Assembly: GCF_022601975.1 (NCBI RefSeq) | Contig: NZ_JAKVIR010000008.1 | Coordinates: 62,001 to 126,000 of the forward strand | Direction: 5' to 3' | Length of the DNA stretch: 64,000 nucleotides | From: Pontibacter sp. E15-1 | GTDB taxonomy: Bacteria; Bacteroidota; Bacteroidia; Cytophagales; Hymenobacteraceae | Part shown: positions 26,745-37,730 of the stretch, piece by piece | Layout: each line of letters opens with the position of its first letter | Numbering within the stretch: position 1 is the first letter of the stretch | The notes under the pieces: model-generated | Database searches by the model: none | Seen by the model: the letters and a program-made list of their open reading frames with translations, nothing else | What the model was told of the DNA's origin: nothing | Translations under genes and position numbers: made by a program

Positions 26745-28076
26745 ATGAGAATACTGAAGTTCGGCGGTACCTCTGTGGGATCTGCTGAGAGAATGAGGTC
26801 GGTTTCTGCGCTCATCCAGAGCGGGGAGCCTAAAATTGTGGTGCTGTCTGCCATGTCGGGCACCACCAATGCGTTGGTACAAATAGCCGAGACGCTGTAC
26901 CAGAACAAGAACAAAGAAGCCAATGCGCTCATCGACGCGCTGCACGATAAATATAAACAGGTGGTGGAGGAACTCTACACCACCGCCGACAAGAAGAAAG
27001 AAGCCAATAGCCTGCTGACAACCCATTTCGACCACCTGCGCGCCTTCACCCAAGACCTGTTCACGATACACGAGGAACGGGCGGTGCTGGCGCAGGGCGA
27101 ACTTTTGTCTACAGCCCTGTTCCAGTTTTTCCTGGAGGAGAACGGCATCCCGTCGGTGCTGCTTCCGGCACTCAACTTCATGAAGATCGATGAGAACGAG
27201 GAGCCGGATGCCCCATACATCGCGAAGCAACTGAAAGTGGAGTTGGCCAAATACCCGGAGGCTACGCTGTTTATCACGCAGGGGTATATCTGCCGCAACA
27301 CGTTCGGGGAGATCGACAACCTGAAGCGGGGCGGCTCGGATTACTCCGCCTCCCTGATCGGGGCTGCCGCCGACGCAGACGAGATCCAGATATGGACCGA
27401 CATCGACGGCATGCACAACAACGACCCGCGCATCGTGAAGAACACCTACCCGATTGCGCAGCTGTCGTTTGACGAGGCGGCGGAACTGGCTTATTTCGGG
27501 GCCAAGATCCTGCACCCGAGCAGCGTGACACCGGCCAAGCAGAAAAACATACCGGTGCGCCTGCTCAACACCATGGAGCCGGAGGCCAAAGGCACGACCA
27601 TTTCCGCGGAGCGGGTGGGCGGTAGCATCAAGGCGGTGGCGGCAAAAGATGGCATCACGGCCATCAAGATCAAATCGGGCCGCATGTTGCTGGCCTATGG
27701 TTTCCTGCGCAGCGTGTTCGAGGTGTTCGAGCGGTATAAAACGCCGATCGACATGATTACCACCTCCGAGGTAGCCGTGTCCCTGACCATCGACAACGAC
27801 AGGTTTCTGGACGAGATCGTGGCGGAGCTGGAGAAATTTGGCCAGGTAGAGGTAGACAAGGAGCAGACCATCATCTGCGTGGTAGGCGATTTTATTGCCA
27901 AGGACAGCGGCCCCGGCTTGCGGATTTTTGAGTCGCTGAAGGAAATCCCGCTGCGGATGATCTCCTTCGGTGGAAGCCGCAGCAACATCAGTCTGCTGAT
28001 AGACACCGGCAACAAAGTAGAGGCCCTGACAAAACTGAACGACGGAATTTTTGAGAGAAACAAAGCGAATGCTTAA
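26745..28076 (+). CDS. lysC: aspartate kinase
   Basis: This 443-aa monofunctional aspartokinase makes aspartyl phosphate for lysine, diaminopimelate, threonine and methionine synthesis. KFGGTSVGSAERM (residues 5-17) binds ATP and aspartate; GFICRN-like (GYICRNTFGEI) and LKRGGSDYSASL are conserved. ACT regulatory domains follow from about residue 300 (ITAIKIKSGRMLLAYGFLR), as in lysine-sensitive enzymes. Its last 8 bp overlap the start of lysA, so the two are one operon serving diaminopimelate and lysine. Confidence 0.93.
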   Translation: MRILKFGGTSVGSAERMRSVSALIQSGEPKIVVLSAMSGTTNALVQIAETLYQNKNKEANALIDALHDKYKQVVEELYTTADKKKEANSLLTTHFDHLRAFTQDLFTIHEERAVLAQGELLSTALFQFFLEENGIPSVLLPALNFMKIDENEEPDAPYIAKQLKVELAKYPEATLFITQGYICRNTFGEIDNLKRGGSDYSASLIGAAADADEIQIWTDIDGMHNNDPRIVKNTYPIAQLSFDEAAELAYFGAKILHPSSVTPAKQKNIPVRLLNTMEPEAKGTTISAERVGGSIKAVAAKDGITAIKIKSGRMLLAYGFLRSVFEVFERYKTPIDMITTSEVAVSLTIDNDRFLDEIVAELEKFGQVEVDKEQTIICVVGDFIAKDSGPGLRIFESLKEIPLRMISFGGSRSNISLLIDTGNKVEALTKLNDGIFERNKANA

Positions 28077-29214
28077 CCTGAACTTAGAGGAGTTGCAACA
28101 GCACCCCACTCCTTTTTATGTATACGATTTAAACCTGCTGCGCCAGACGCTGCAAGCCGCAAGGCAGGAAGCTGACAAGTATGATTTCCATGTGCATTAT
28201 GCCCTGAAAGCGAATGCCAACACCCCTGTGCTCGACGAAATGCGCCAAAACGGCTTTGGTGCCGACTGTGTGAGCGGCAACGAGATACGGGCAGCCATCG
28301 AGAATGGCTTTGCTTCGAAAGAAGTTGTGTTTGCCGGGGTAGGCAAATCAGATGAGGAGATAAACTACGCCCTGGAGCAGGACATCTTCTGCTTCAACTG
28401 CGAGTCGAGCCACGAGTTGGAGGTACTGAACGAGCTGGCAGCTAAAAAGGGCAAGGTGGCGCGCATCGCGCTGCGCATCAACCCGAACGTGAACGCCAAC
28501 ACGCACAAGTACATCACCACCGGGCTGGAGGAGAACAAGTTTGGCATCAATGCCTGGGAGCTAGAGCATGTGCTTGCACAATTGCAAACGCTCTCCAGCA
28601 TCGAGCTGATCGGTATCCACTTCCACATCGGGTCGCAGATCACGGACCTGTCGGTGTTTAAGAACCTGTGCACCCGGGTGAATGAGTTCCAGGAGTGGTT
28701 CCTGGCGCACAACATCCAGCTTCAGCACATCAATGTGGGAGGCGGCCTGGGCGTGGATTACTATCACCCGGAGCAGCAGCTTATACCTGACTTCGAAGCT
28801 TACTTTGGCCTTTTTAACCAGTTCCTGGAAATCAGGCCGGGGCAGGAAGTGCATTTTGAGCTTGGTCGTGCGCTGGTGGCGCAAAGCGGAACACTTATTT
28901 CGAAAGTGCTATACATCAAGAACGGGCAGAACACCAACTTTGCCATTCTGGATGCCGGCATGACCGAGCTGATCCGTCCGGCGCTCTACCAGTCATACCA
29001 CAAAATCGAAAACCTGACCAGCACCGCTGCGGAAGTCCGTTACGATGTGGTGGGCCCGATCTGTGAGTCTTCGGATTGCTTTGGCAAGGCGGTACTGCTG
29101 CCCGAAACGAATCGCGGCGACCTGATCGCCATCCGGACAGCAGGTGCCTATGGCGAGGTGATGGCCTCGGGGTATAACCTCCGCAACCGCGTAAAGGCGG
29201 TATACCTACACTAA
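28069..29214 (+). CDS. lysA: diaminopimelate decarboxylase
   Basis: This 381-aa fold-III PLP enzyme makes lysine from meso-diaminopimelate. The cofactor Lys47 (HYALKANANTPVL), the HFHIGSQI and NVGGGLGVDY motifs and the CESSDCFGK motif near residue 332 are intact. The ATG at 28069 starts inside the end of lysC and gives the expected N-terminus; an in-frame TTG at 28051 is less likely. A strong terminator ends the operon. Confidence 0.94.
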   Translation: MLNLNLEELQQHPTPFYVYDLNLLRQTLQAARQEADKYDFHVHYALKANANTPVLDEMRQNGFGADCVSGNEIRAAIENGFASKEVVFAGVGKSDEEINYALEQDIFCFNCESSHELEVLNELAAKKGKVARIALRINPNVNANTHKYITTGLEENKFGINAWELEHVLAQLQTLSSIELIGIHFHIGSQITDLSVFKNLCTRVNEFQEWFLAHNIQLQHINVGGGLGVDYYHPEQQLIPDFEAYFGLFNQFLEIRPGQEVHFELGRALVAQSGTLISKVLYIKNGQNTNFAILDAGMTELIRPALYQSYHKIENLTSTAAEVRYDVVGPICESSDCFGKAVLLPETNRGDLIAIRTAGAYGEVMASGYNLRNRVKAVYLH

Positions 29215-29259
29215 CGTGCTCCGGTATTTCTGAATCGGTCGTTTCCCGGATCAGATAGA

Positions 29260-29307
29260 AAACAAATCGGCCCCGCTTCCAATAGGGAGGCGGGGCCGAT
29301 TTGTTTA
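29260..29307. terminator. bidirectional terminator between lysA and the convergent lipoprotein gene
   Basis: The arms aaacaaatcggccccgc and gcggggccgatttgttt form a 17-bp perfect stem. It lies between two convergent genes and can stop both. Confidence 0.9.
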
Positions 29308-29348
29308 GTAAAAGTACAGATCTGATTTACTGTGTGTATAGAATACCG

Positions 29349-30017
29349 CTAATTTTTGGTTCGCACGAAGTCTGCATTTGCACGCACAATTCCGCTCTCG
29401 CCTTGTAAAAATTCAGCCAGCGCCAGCGCATCGCTTGTCGCATTCTTGTTTAACCGCAGCACATATATATGCTCTGTAAGTGCAGGCAGCACTTCGGCAT
29501 TATACTGATCGGCCAGTTGCTGCAAAGCATTCTCTCCCCCCTCCTCAATCGTCACGGTAAGTTCGTTGGTAAGGCCGAGCAACTGATCGCCCTGCATAAA
29601 CAGGGGGCTGGCATAGCTCACATCCGGGTTGTCGGCCAGCAGATGAAGCGCCTCCTCAACCTGGCTGCAGTTTAATCCGGCCACCAGTTCCAGGCGATAC
29701 AGTTGTGCCGAGTTGTCAAGCACTTTTGCCTTTTGCTGCTTTACAAAATCGTACGCTGCCAGGCTTTGCTGCTGCTGTGCCGAAGTAAGTCCATCTTTAA
29801 ACGAGACAAGCACCTCCCTGGTAAAAACCATACCCAGCGACTTCTGTTTCTGGTCCTGCGAATAGGTATAGGTTTGGCAAGCCGAGTTGGTTTGCGCTCT
29901 CAATAATTTTGGCCCGCCCTTTATGTTTCGAATGGGCGCAGGGCCATCTTGCCTGCATGAAGAAAACACAAAAATAAACAGGATGCAGATAATGTAAGGA
30001 AGGGTATATCTTTTCAT
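29349..30017 (-). CDS. lipoprotein with subtilase-propeptide-like region
   Basis: This 222-aa protein starts with a lipoprotein signal (MKRYTLPYIICILFIFVFSS followed by the lipid Cys). The body has two similar alpha/beta segments: VLVSFKDGLTSAQQQQSLA with a later YRLELVAG, and AEVLPALTEHIYVLRLNKN. These resemble the N-terminal prodomains that precede S8 peptidases, but no protease domain follows. It may be a stand-alone prodomain-like inhibitor or adhesin component. The ATG at 30017 is preferred over 30065 because it places the signal peptide at the N-terminus. Confidence 0.65.
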   Translation of the reverse strand: MKRYTLPYIICILFIFVFSSCRQDGPAPIRNIKGGPKLLRAQTNSACQTYTYSQDQKQKSLGMVFTREVLVSFKDGLTSAQQQQSLAAYDFVKQQKAKVLDNSAQLYRLELVAGLNCSQVEEALHLLADNPDVSYASPLFMQGDQLLGLTNELTVTIEEGGENALQQLADQYNAEVLPALTEHIYVLRLNKNATSDALALAEFLQGESGIVRANADFVRTKN

Positions 30018-30870
30018 GTCCGTACAAAATAAATCGTCTTCAGAATTATTTATATGTACGACCAATCTGAGTTTAAAGCTGTAAAAACATCAATTTCTAT
30101 AGATTAATATATATTTAATTTACTGTATTTAAAATAAAAGCACACAAAATTGGGTTATATTTAGCAAAATTGAATTTTACCAGATATAAAAACACGTCAA
30201 TTCAAGGTATGCGTGCTCTCGGGTATAGCTTTATATACGCAGCCCCATAAAGGCTAACTTGTGCAGTAGTGCAGGTTTGCCGCTACCTATACGGCCATCG
30301 TAAGTAAAGAACCTTGCTATCATGCAAAAGCCGATGACACGGCTGGCCTAATACCATTATCGAATAGATTTTGCGCTTTGAAGTATTTTCTGCAGTGTTT
30401 ACTATCTGCTGTTACAAAACGCCCTCTTTTGTCCCCCTTGGGGGTAGGGGCCCTCTAAGAAGAAGGGGGTTAGGGGGATGACACTCCCTGCGGACATTCA
30501 TATGTGTGGTATTTTAGAAGCTGTTTCTCATCAAGCAAGAGCAGTAAAGGTACTTCCGCCCGCCTTTCATCCCCCCTGCCCCCTTCAAAGGGGGACTTTT
30601 ACGAACTGTACGGCTCTCTTGTATAACAGCAGATTTGACTGTGCAAAATATGTTTGATAGTGGGATATAACTGCTCTTCAAGAAAAGCAAGGTTATGCCT
30701 CAGTATTCAGGAAATTTATGATTTTGGAGCCTGCGCCATGGATATGCGTATCGATCAATTGATATTGGTATAACATGACAGGCGTTGCTCACAGAGCTAC
30801 CAAAAAAGCGTTTCCGCTTCAACGCAGCAGGATATAAGTCTTACTGAAAGCAGTCTTCCAGAAACTTCGC
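30018..30870. other. long intergenic region with GC-rich palindromic repeats
   Basis: About 850 bp between the lipoprotein gene and the end of metX. The first 200 bp are AT-rich and probably carry the lipoprotein promoter. A GC-rich repeat pair lies at 30421-30600. No open frame has protein-like composition and no RNA gene is recognised. Confidence 0.5.
30421..30600. repeat. inverted pair of C/G-rich intergenic repeats
   Basis: The left copy (about 30428-30482) contains gtcccccttgggggtagggg and agggggttagggggatgac. The right copy (about 30570-30600) reads, on the minus strand, gtccccctttgaagggggca and then ggggggatg. The two face each other with about 90 bp between them. Similar short C/G-rich elements lie at 22621-22650 and inside the dispersed repeats at 139 and 61349 (gggggtaggggcc). 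Confidence 0.6.
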
Positions 30871-31932
30871 TTACCCTACCTGCTGCTCAAAGTCTACCTC
30901 CGCTTCTTTCTGCTCTCCCTGGTAAAACTGCACAATAGCCTCTTTCAACTGCGTGAACTCCACCAGAAAACCGTCGTGGCCATAATTGGAGTCAATCAGG
31001 TAAAAAGATGAACCGGGCACATGCGCATGCATAAACCGCTGCTCCTCCACCGGGAAAAGCAGATCGGAGTTTACACCCACAAACAGGGTGCGTGCCTTAA
31101 CCTGGGCAAGCGCCTTCTCCAGCCCTCCCCGGTCGCGGCCCACGTGGTGCGAGTCCATGGCCTTGGAGAGATGCCAGTAGGTATAGGCATTGAACCGTTT
31201 TGCCAGCTTTTCGCCCTGGTGCACCTGGTAGCTGGATGCCCGGAAGTTGTCTGTGATGCTGTTGCCCGGCTCCTGCTGCGTGGCGGCATATGTATTATAG
31301 TGTCTGTAGGAGAGCATTGCGATGGCACGCGCCGTCTTTAGCCCCTCCGCACCGGCCGTCTCCGTGGCAGTGCCCCAACTCGGGTCTTGCCGGATGGCCA
31401 TGCGCTGGCTTTCGTTAAAGGCGATGCCCCAGGGAGAATGGCGGGCATTGGAGGCCACATGCACCAGCCGCTCAAAAATCTCCGGCTGTTGCAGTGCCCA
31501 CTCCAGTGCCTGCTGCCCCCCCAGCGAGCCGCCAAGCAGTGTATGCACCCGTTCCAGCCCAAGGTGCTGGCGCAACAGGTCGAAGGCACCCACCACATCG
31601 CGGTTGGTCACCTGCGGAAAGGTATGGTAATATGGCTGCTGCGTTTTTGGGTTGATGCTAAGCGGCCCCGTGGAACCATAGCAGCCTCCCAGGGTATTGG
31701 CACACACCACAAACCACTCCCGCGGATCATATAGTTTTCCATCACCAAAAAGGTCACACCACCAGTCGGTAAAGTCCGGGCTGCCGGTTAGGGCGTGGCA
31801 AACCCACACCACGTTGTCACGCCGCTCATTCAACGTGCCGTAGGTGGCGTAAGCAAGCCGGAGTTCGGGGAGCGTGTCCCCGGACTCCAGCTCGAAAGTG
31901 GATGTATGCGTGAAAAGGTGATGTGTAGGCAT
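30871..31932 (-). CDS. metX: homoserine O-acetyltransferase
   Basis: This 353-aa alpha/beta hydrolase activates homoserine for direct sulfhydrylation. The nucleophile is Ser136 in LLGGSLGGQQALEW; NTLGGCYGSTGPLS matches the family block (usually GGCQGSTGP), and the C-terminal NYGHDGFLVE carries the catalytic His and Asp. It is the second gene of the metY-metX unit, 14 bp after metY, and therefore under the SAM riboswitch upstream of metY. Whether acetyl or succinyl is used cannot be settled by eye; acetyl is the usual case for MetX in this phylum. Confidence 0.92.
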   Translation of the reverse strand: MPTHHLFTHTSTFELESGDTLPELRLAYATYGTLNERRDNVVWVCHALTGSPDFTDWWCDLFGDGKLYDPREWFVVCANTLGGCYGSTGPLSINPKTQQPYYHTFPQVTNRDVVGAFDLLRQHLGLERVHTLLGGSLGGQQALEWALQQPEIFERLVHVASNARHSPWGIAFNESQRMAIRQDPSWGTATETAGAEGLKTARAIAMLSYRHYNTYAATQQEPGNSITDNFRASSYQVHQGEKLAKRFNAYTYWHLSKAMDSHHVGRDRGGLEKALAQVKARTLFVGVNSDLLFPVEEQRFMHAHVPGSSFYLIDSNYGHDGFLVEFTQLKEAIVQFYQGEQKEAEVDFEQQVG

Positions 31933-31946
31933 AAGGTGTATAAAAT

Positions 31947-33543
<1,597 letters not shown>

Positions 33544-33649
33544 ATTTATATTCTTCCGGATGTTCCGGAATCAGGAATTAGCACCTTAACCGCGTTAGTT
33601 AGGTTGCTAGAGTTTCACAGAGCCTGTCTCTCCACTCTTCTTTATAAAT
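33544..33649 (-). promoter_or_regulatory. SAM-I (S-box) riboswitch upstream of metY-metX
   Basis: On the minus strand the S-box core is present in order: agaagagtggagagacagg, then ctctgtgaaactctagcaac, and after a variable stem aaggtgctaattcc. The closing helix P1 is formed by atttata (33643-33649) and tataaat (33544-33550). P4 is ttccggaacatccggaa. This is the standard SAM-binding aptamer; high SAM should lower metY-metX expression. The position, 270 bp before metY, fits. Confidence 0.92.
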
Positions 33650-33651
33650 CA

Positions 33652-34084
33652 ACTCCCGAAGGGATGATTGACTTGATGTTGCAATTATAAAGCACGGAAA
33701 AAGCAAATCCAAATAAAACGCAGCTTTTTTGCCACTGAGCACCCAATGCCTTGCCTTCTCTCCTACGGAGGCATGCAGCAGGCGTTGCGCAAAGCAGCCT
33801 CGCACGCAGCGCTACGCAACCGCCATTCCCGAAGAGGATCGTATACCTCAAATGTGCGGTAACACAGCATTCTGCATAAAAGCTCAAGTGCCGCACTTTC
33901 AGCTTGGCTGTAAATACAAGTTATCACAATTGTATAGTTTTATGCAATTTCTAACATCAATAGTATAAAACCATAAGTATTTATACCTAGTATAATCCAA
34001 TATAATTACCCGACTATATTTTGATGATTACTTATCCGTGTAGCCGTATCCTTCAGAAATATTTTAAGGCCTACAAATTATAGT
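33652..34084. other. intergenic region between the met leader and purC
   Basis: About 430 bp. It must hold the divergent promoters of metY (minus) and purC (plus). The middle part (33730-33840) is GC-rich and made of short repeats of gcagc/gcgc type without a gene. The minus-strand frames here have no protein character. Confidence 0.45.
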
Positions 34085-34092
34085 TAACTTTG
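34085..34092 (+). promoter_or_regulatory. candidate -7 element (TAACTTTG) of purC
   Basis: An exact TAnnTTTG 24 bp before the ATG of purC. No clear -33 element is seen. Confidence 0.5.
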
Positions 34093-34116
34093 AGTGCAAT
34101 TCATGACACAGACTTT

Positions 34117-35064
34117 ATGGAGGCCATAAAAGAAACCAATTTCTCATTCCCCGGGCAGACCGGCTTTTACAAAGGCAAAGTTCGCGATGTGTATTACTTC
34201 GGGGACAAACTGGCCATTGTGGCGACAGACCGCATCTCGGCCTTTGATGTGGTGCTGCCCCGCGCCATACCCTATAAAGGCCAGGTCCTGAACCAGATTG
34301 CCAGCCTGAATCTGCAGGCCACTGCGTCGCTGGTGCCCAACTGGGTGCTCTCCACGCCCGACCCGAACGTGACGGTAGGCTACAGATGTGAGCCCTTTAA
34401 AGTGGAGATGGTTATCAGAGGGTATCTGGCCGGACATGCCTGGCGCGAGTACAAAGCTGGCAAGCGGCTGCTCTGCGGGGTGACACTGCCGGAGGGGCTG
34501 CGCGAGAACGACAAACTCCCGGAGCCAATCATCACGCCAACCACCAAAGCCGATGAAGGGCACGATGAGGACATATCCAGAGAAGAAATTTTGGCGCAAG
34601 GACTTGTTTTAGAGCAGGATTACCTTAAATTAGAGCACTATACGCGCACTTTATTTCAGAAAGGCACGGAACTGGCTGAACAACGTGGACTGATACTTGT
34701 TGACACCAAATATGAGTTTGGTCGCCACGATGGGAAAATATATCTGATCGACGAGATACACACTCCGGATTCCTCCCGTTATTTCTACACCGAGGGGTAT
34801 GCGGAGCGGCAGGCCAACGGTGAGCCGCAGCGGCAGCTTTCGAAGGAATTTGTGCGGCAGTGGCTGATCGAAAACGGCTTTCAGGGCAAGGACGGCCAAA
34901 ACGTGCCCGAAATGACAGACGCTATCGTGGCGGGCATCTCAGCGCGATACATTGAACTGTATGAGGTTTTTACAGGCCAGGAATTCAAGAAAAACAGCTA
35001 CGAAAACGTGCTAACCCGCATAGAGGAGCATATTCGTGACAATAATTTTAACATCAAAAATTAA
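34117..35064 (+). CDS. purC: phosphoribosylaminoimidazole-succinocarboxamide synthase
   Basis: This 315-aa SAICAR synthetase of the long type joins CAIR and aspartate with ATP in purine synthesis. The N-terminus [14 protein letters not shown] with [10 protein letters not shown], the DRISAFD motif, the [17 protein letters not shown] segment ([13 protein letters not shown]) and [11 protein letters not shown] are all diagnostic. The ATG at 34117 matches the family start; a TTG at 34090 would overlap the promoter element. A 54-bp gap leads to the STAS gene, so these may be cotranscribed. Confidence 0.94.
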   Translation: MEAIKETNFSFPGQTGFYKGKVRDVYYFGDKLAIVATDRISAFDVVLPRAIPYKGQVLNQIASLNLQATASLVPNWVLSTPDPNVTVGYRCEPFKVEMVIRGYLAGHAWREYKAGKRLLCGVTLPEGLRENDKLPEPIITPTTKADEGHDEDISREEILAQGLVLEQDYLKLEHYTRTLFQKGTELAEQRGLILVDTKYEFGRHDGKIYLIDEIHTPDSSRYFYTEGYAERQANGEPQRQLSKEFVRQWLIENGFQGKDGQNVPEMTDAIVAGISARYIELYEVFTGQEFKKNSYENVLTRIEEHIRDNNFNIKN

Positions 35065-35118
35065 TAATGTTAATGTAGATTTTGGTACATTCGCATCTAA
35101 ATCTTTACTGGTAGATCT

Positions 35119-35496
35119 ATGAAGTACACGATTGATAAGAAAGAAAACTATACAATTATCACGATCGACGAGAAAAAGCTGGACACATCCATTGCGCCAG
35201 ACCTAAAGTCTGAGTTTGTGAAGTTGAACGCTGAGGGGATAACGAACTTAATTCTTGACCTGAACAACGTAAAGTATACTGATTCTTCGGGATTGAGCTC
35301 TATCCTGATTGCAAACCGCCTCTGCAATTCGTCCAGCGGCCTTTTGATCCTCACTGGTTTACAGGACCACGTGATGAAGCTCATCACGATTTCGAAGTTG
35401 GATTCTGTCCTGAATATTCTGCCTACTGTGGAAGAAGCGATTGACCGTGTGTTTTTGCATGAGATTGAGCAGGATCTGACCAACAAAGAAGACTAA
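35119..35496 (+). CDS. STAS-domain protein (anti-sigma factor antagonist-like)
   Basis: This 125-aa single STAS domain has the strand-helix pattern of SpoIIAA/RsbV and the phosphorylation-site motif KYTDSSGLSS (Ser56/Ser57). Partners such as a switch kinase or a phosphatase are not in the window. In Cytophagales this gene often stands before RNase Z, as it does here with a 14-bp gap, so the two are probably cotranscribed. The regulatory target is unknown. Confidence 0.85.
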   Translation: MKYTIDKKENYTIITIDEKKLDTSIAPDLKSEFVKLNAEGITNLILDLNNVKYTDSSGLSSILIANRLCNSSSGLLILTGLQDHVMKLITISKLDSVLNILPTVEEAIDRVFLHEIEQDLTNKED

Positions 35497-35510
35497 GGGC
35501 GCCGTCTGCT

Positions 35511-36428
35511 GTGGATTTCGAACTCAGGATACTGGGCAGTTCGTCGGCCACACCCTCGGCAAACAGACACCATACCGCACAGGTCCTTACCATTGACAAC
35601 CAGTACCACCTGATCGATTGCGGTGAAGGAACGCAGATGCAGCTGATGCAATACAAGATAAAGCATCAGCGCATCTGCAATATTTATATCAGCCATCTGC
35701 ACGGAGACCATTACTTCGGCCTGCCGGGGCTTCTCTCCTCCATGCACCTGCAGGGCCGCCACGTGCCCCTGCACCTCTTCGGCCCTCCCGGCCTCTCCGA
35801 GATTTTAAGCCTTCAGTTCAGGTACTCAGGCACCAACCTGTGCTATCCCCTCATTTTCCATGAGCTGGACACGACGGCGCATACCAGGATTTTTGAGAAC
35901 AAGCAACTCACGGTGCATACCATCCCGATGGAGCACCGGGTGCCCTGCTGCGGCTTTCTGTTCCGGGAGAAGCAGAAGTCGCGCCCGCTGATCAAAGAAA
36001 AGCTACCTTCCTTCCTGACGCCGCCGCAGCTGGTGCGCCTGAAATGGGGAGAGGACATACGCGATGAGCAGGGCCATATCGTGGTCTACAACAGAGACGT
36101 GACACTGGAGCCGAAGCGCAGCCGCAGCTACGCCTACTGCTCAGACAGTCGCTATAAGCCGGAGCTGCTGCCCCTGCTCCGGGAGGTGGACCTGCTTTAC
36201 CATGAGGCTACCTTCGCCGACGATCTCCGGGAGCGTGCCCACTATACCTTCCATAGCACTGCGCGGCAAGCGGCCGAGATGGCCCTCGCCGCCCGCGTGC
36301 GCAGGCTGCTGCTCGGGCACTTCTCGGTGCGCTACAAAGACCTGAACCCGCTTTTGCAAGAGGCGCAGGAATTGTTTGCAGACACTGACCTGGCAAAGGA
36401 AGGCAGCATCTTCTGCATCCGGGAGTAA
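35511..36428 (+). CDS. rnz: ribonuclease Z
   Basis: This 305-aa metallo-beta-lactamase-fold endonuclease removes the 3' trailer of tRNA precursors. SHLHGDHYFGLPGLL carries the zinc ligands His62, His64, Asp66 and His67; YCSDSRY holds the conserved Asp, and the C-terminal LLLGHFSVRY the last His. Translation appears to begin at a GTG (35511), because the family N-terminus MDFELRILGSSSATP starts exactly there and no ATG is nearby. In this window tRNAs have no encoded CCA, as suits the enzyme. Confidence 0.94.
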   Translation: MDFELRILGSSSATPSANRHHTAQVLTIDNQYHLIDCGEGTQMQLMQYKIKHQRICNIYISHLHGDHYFGLPGLLSSMHLQGRHVPLHLFGPPGLSEILSLQFRYSGTNLCYPLIFHELDTTAHTRIFENKQLTVHTIPMEHRVPCCGFLFREKQKSRPLIKEKLPSFLTPPQLVRLKWGEDIRDEQGHIVVYNRDVTLEPKRSRSYAYCSDSRYKPELLPLLREVDLLYHEATFADDLRERAHYTFHSTARQAAEMALAARVRRLLLGHFSVRYKDLNPLLQEAQELFADTDLAKEGSIFCIRE

Positions 36429-36650
36429 CACGGCAGTTATTCCGGCTAAAGGCAGGCAACCTATACCCCGACCCTTGTCGTGAATTATACCTAGAACCCA
36501 TATGATGCGGAGAAAATGGCTTTCCATGCCGGATGTGCTGACCGGGCCTGGCATTGTACCGCTGGTAATCCAGTTTTTCCTGATGGACCAGACCGTCCAT
36601 TATCCATACGTAAATTAGTCCTGATTTATTGGCTCAAGTAGCGCTTCCGG

Positions 36651-37439
36651 ATGCAACATACCTCTCCTTCTGAAAAAAGACGCACGCACCTGTTTTTGGT
36701 GCTGAGTGCCATATTTATAGCCAATGCCTTGCTGGCCGAGCTGATCGGGGTGAAAATATTCTCCGCTGAGGCCCTGCTGGGGATTCCAGGGGCGCAAATA
36801 CCGGTACTGGCCGATACCCGGCTCGACTTTAACCTGACGGCGGGCGTCATTATCTGGCCAGTTGTCTTCATCTCCACCGACATTATCAACGAGTACTTTG
36901 GCAAGGCGGGCGTCCGGAAAGTGAGCGTACTGACCGTGCTGCTGATCCTGTATGCGTTTCTGGTGATCAGCATCGTGACGGGCCTGCCCCCTGCCCCTTT
37001 CTGGCTGGACGTGAACAATACCGACGCGCAGGGCAACCCGTTTAACATTAACTATGCCTTCAACAGCGTATACCGGCAGGGATTGGGCATCATTGTCGGC
37101 TCGGTGGTTGCGTTTCTGCTCTCGCAGTTTCTGGATGCCACGGTGTTTCATTGGCTGCGCAGGTTTACGGGCAGCAGCAAGATATGGCTCAGGGCAACGG
37201 GCTCTACGCTGGTGTCGCAGCTGGTGGACAGCTTTGTGGTGCTGTTCGTGGCGTTCTTCCTCTTCGGGAACTGGCCGATGGAGCAGGTGCTGTCTGTCGC
37301 CATCATCAATTACATCTACAAATTCTGCATCGCTATCCTACTCACACCGCTTCTGTATGTGGCGCATTACGTTATCGACCGCTACCTGGGCCAAAAAGAG
37401 GCCACGCACCTGATGGAGGAGGCCAGTATAGAGAACTGA
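36651..37439 (+). CDS. queuosine precursor transporter (YhhQ family)
   Basis: This 262-aa integral membrane protein has about six helices. VVFISTDIINEYFGK, the DATVFHWLRRFTG segment and LRATGSTLVSQLVDSFVV are diagnostic of the YhhQ/VUT_1 family, which takes up preQ0/preQ1 for queuosine in tRNA. The leader (36429-36650) shows no preQ1 riboswitch that I can recognise. The gene stands alone. Confidence 0.88.
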   Translation: MQHTSPSEKRRTHLFLVLSAIFIANALLAELIGVKIFSAEALLGIPGAQIPVLADTRLDFNLTAGVIIWPVVFISTDIINEYFGKAGVRKVSVLTVLLILYAFLVISIVTGLPPAPFWLDVNNTDAQGNPFNINYAFNSVYRQGLGIIVGSVVAFLLSQFLDATVFHWLRRFTGSSKIWLRATGSTLVSQLVDSFVVLFVAFFLFGNWPMEQVLSVAIINYIYKFCIAILLTPLLYVAHYVIDRYLGQKEATHLMEEASIEN

Positions 37440-37730
37440 TACAACGGGGGTATACCGAACGGAAAAGTTGCTTTATCAATTGGCCAGCACATGCCTCCCT
37501 TCGTCTGGCGGCATGGCTTTCAGAAGCGCTCTGGGTAAAACTGGCATGCAAGCACAGGAATCCGTACATTTGTACCAGCAAAACCAAGATGCCATACCAC
37601 TTAGCACATACACAAATCTTTATCACGGGTTACGTGCTACACGACCTGTAAGTGCCTTTCTACCTGCTACCGGGGATTCGCCCGCATCAAAATTTCAGTT
37701 TATCACCTTTTTTAAAGTTCAGGGAATATT

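Noticed and set aside
26733..28109. 458-aa minus-strand frame opposite lysC
   Set aside because: Antisense shadow of a gene with intact aspartokinase motifs.
36429..36650. preQ1 riboswitch before the queuosine-precursor transporter
   Set aside because: No preQ1 aptamer core could be recognised in this leader.
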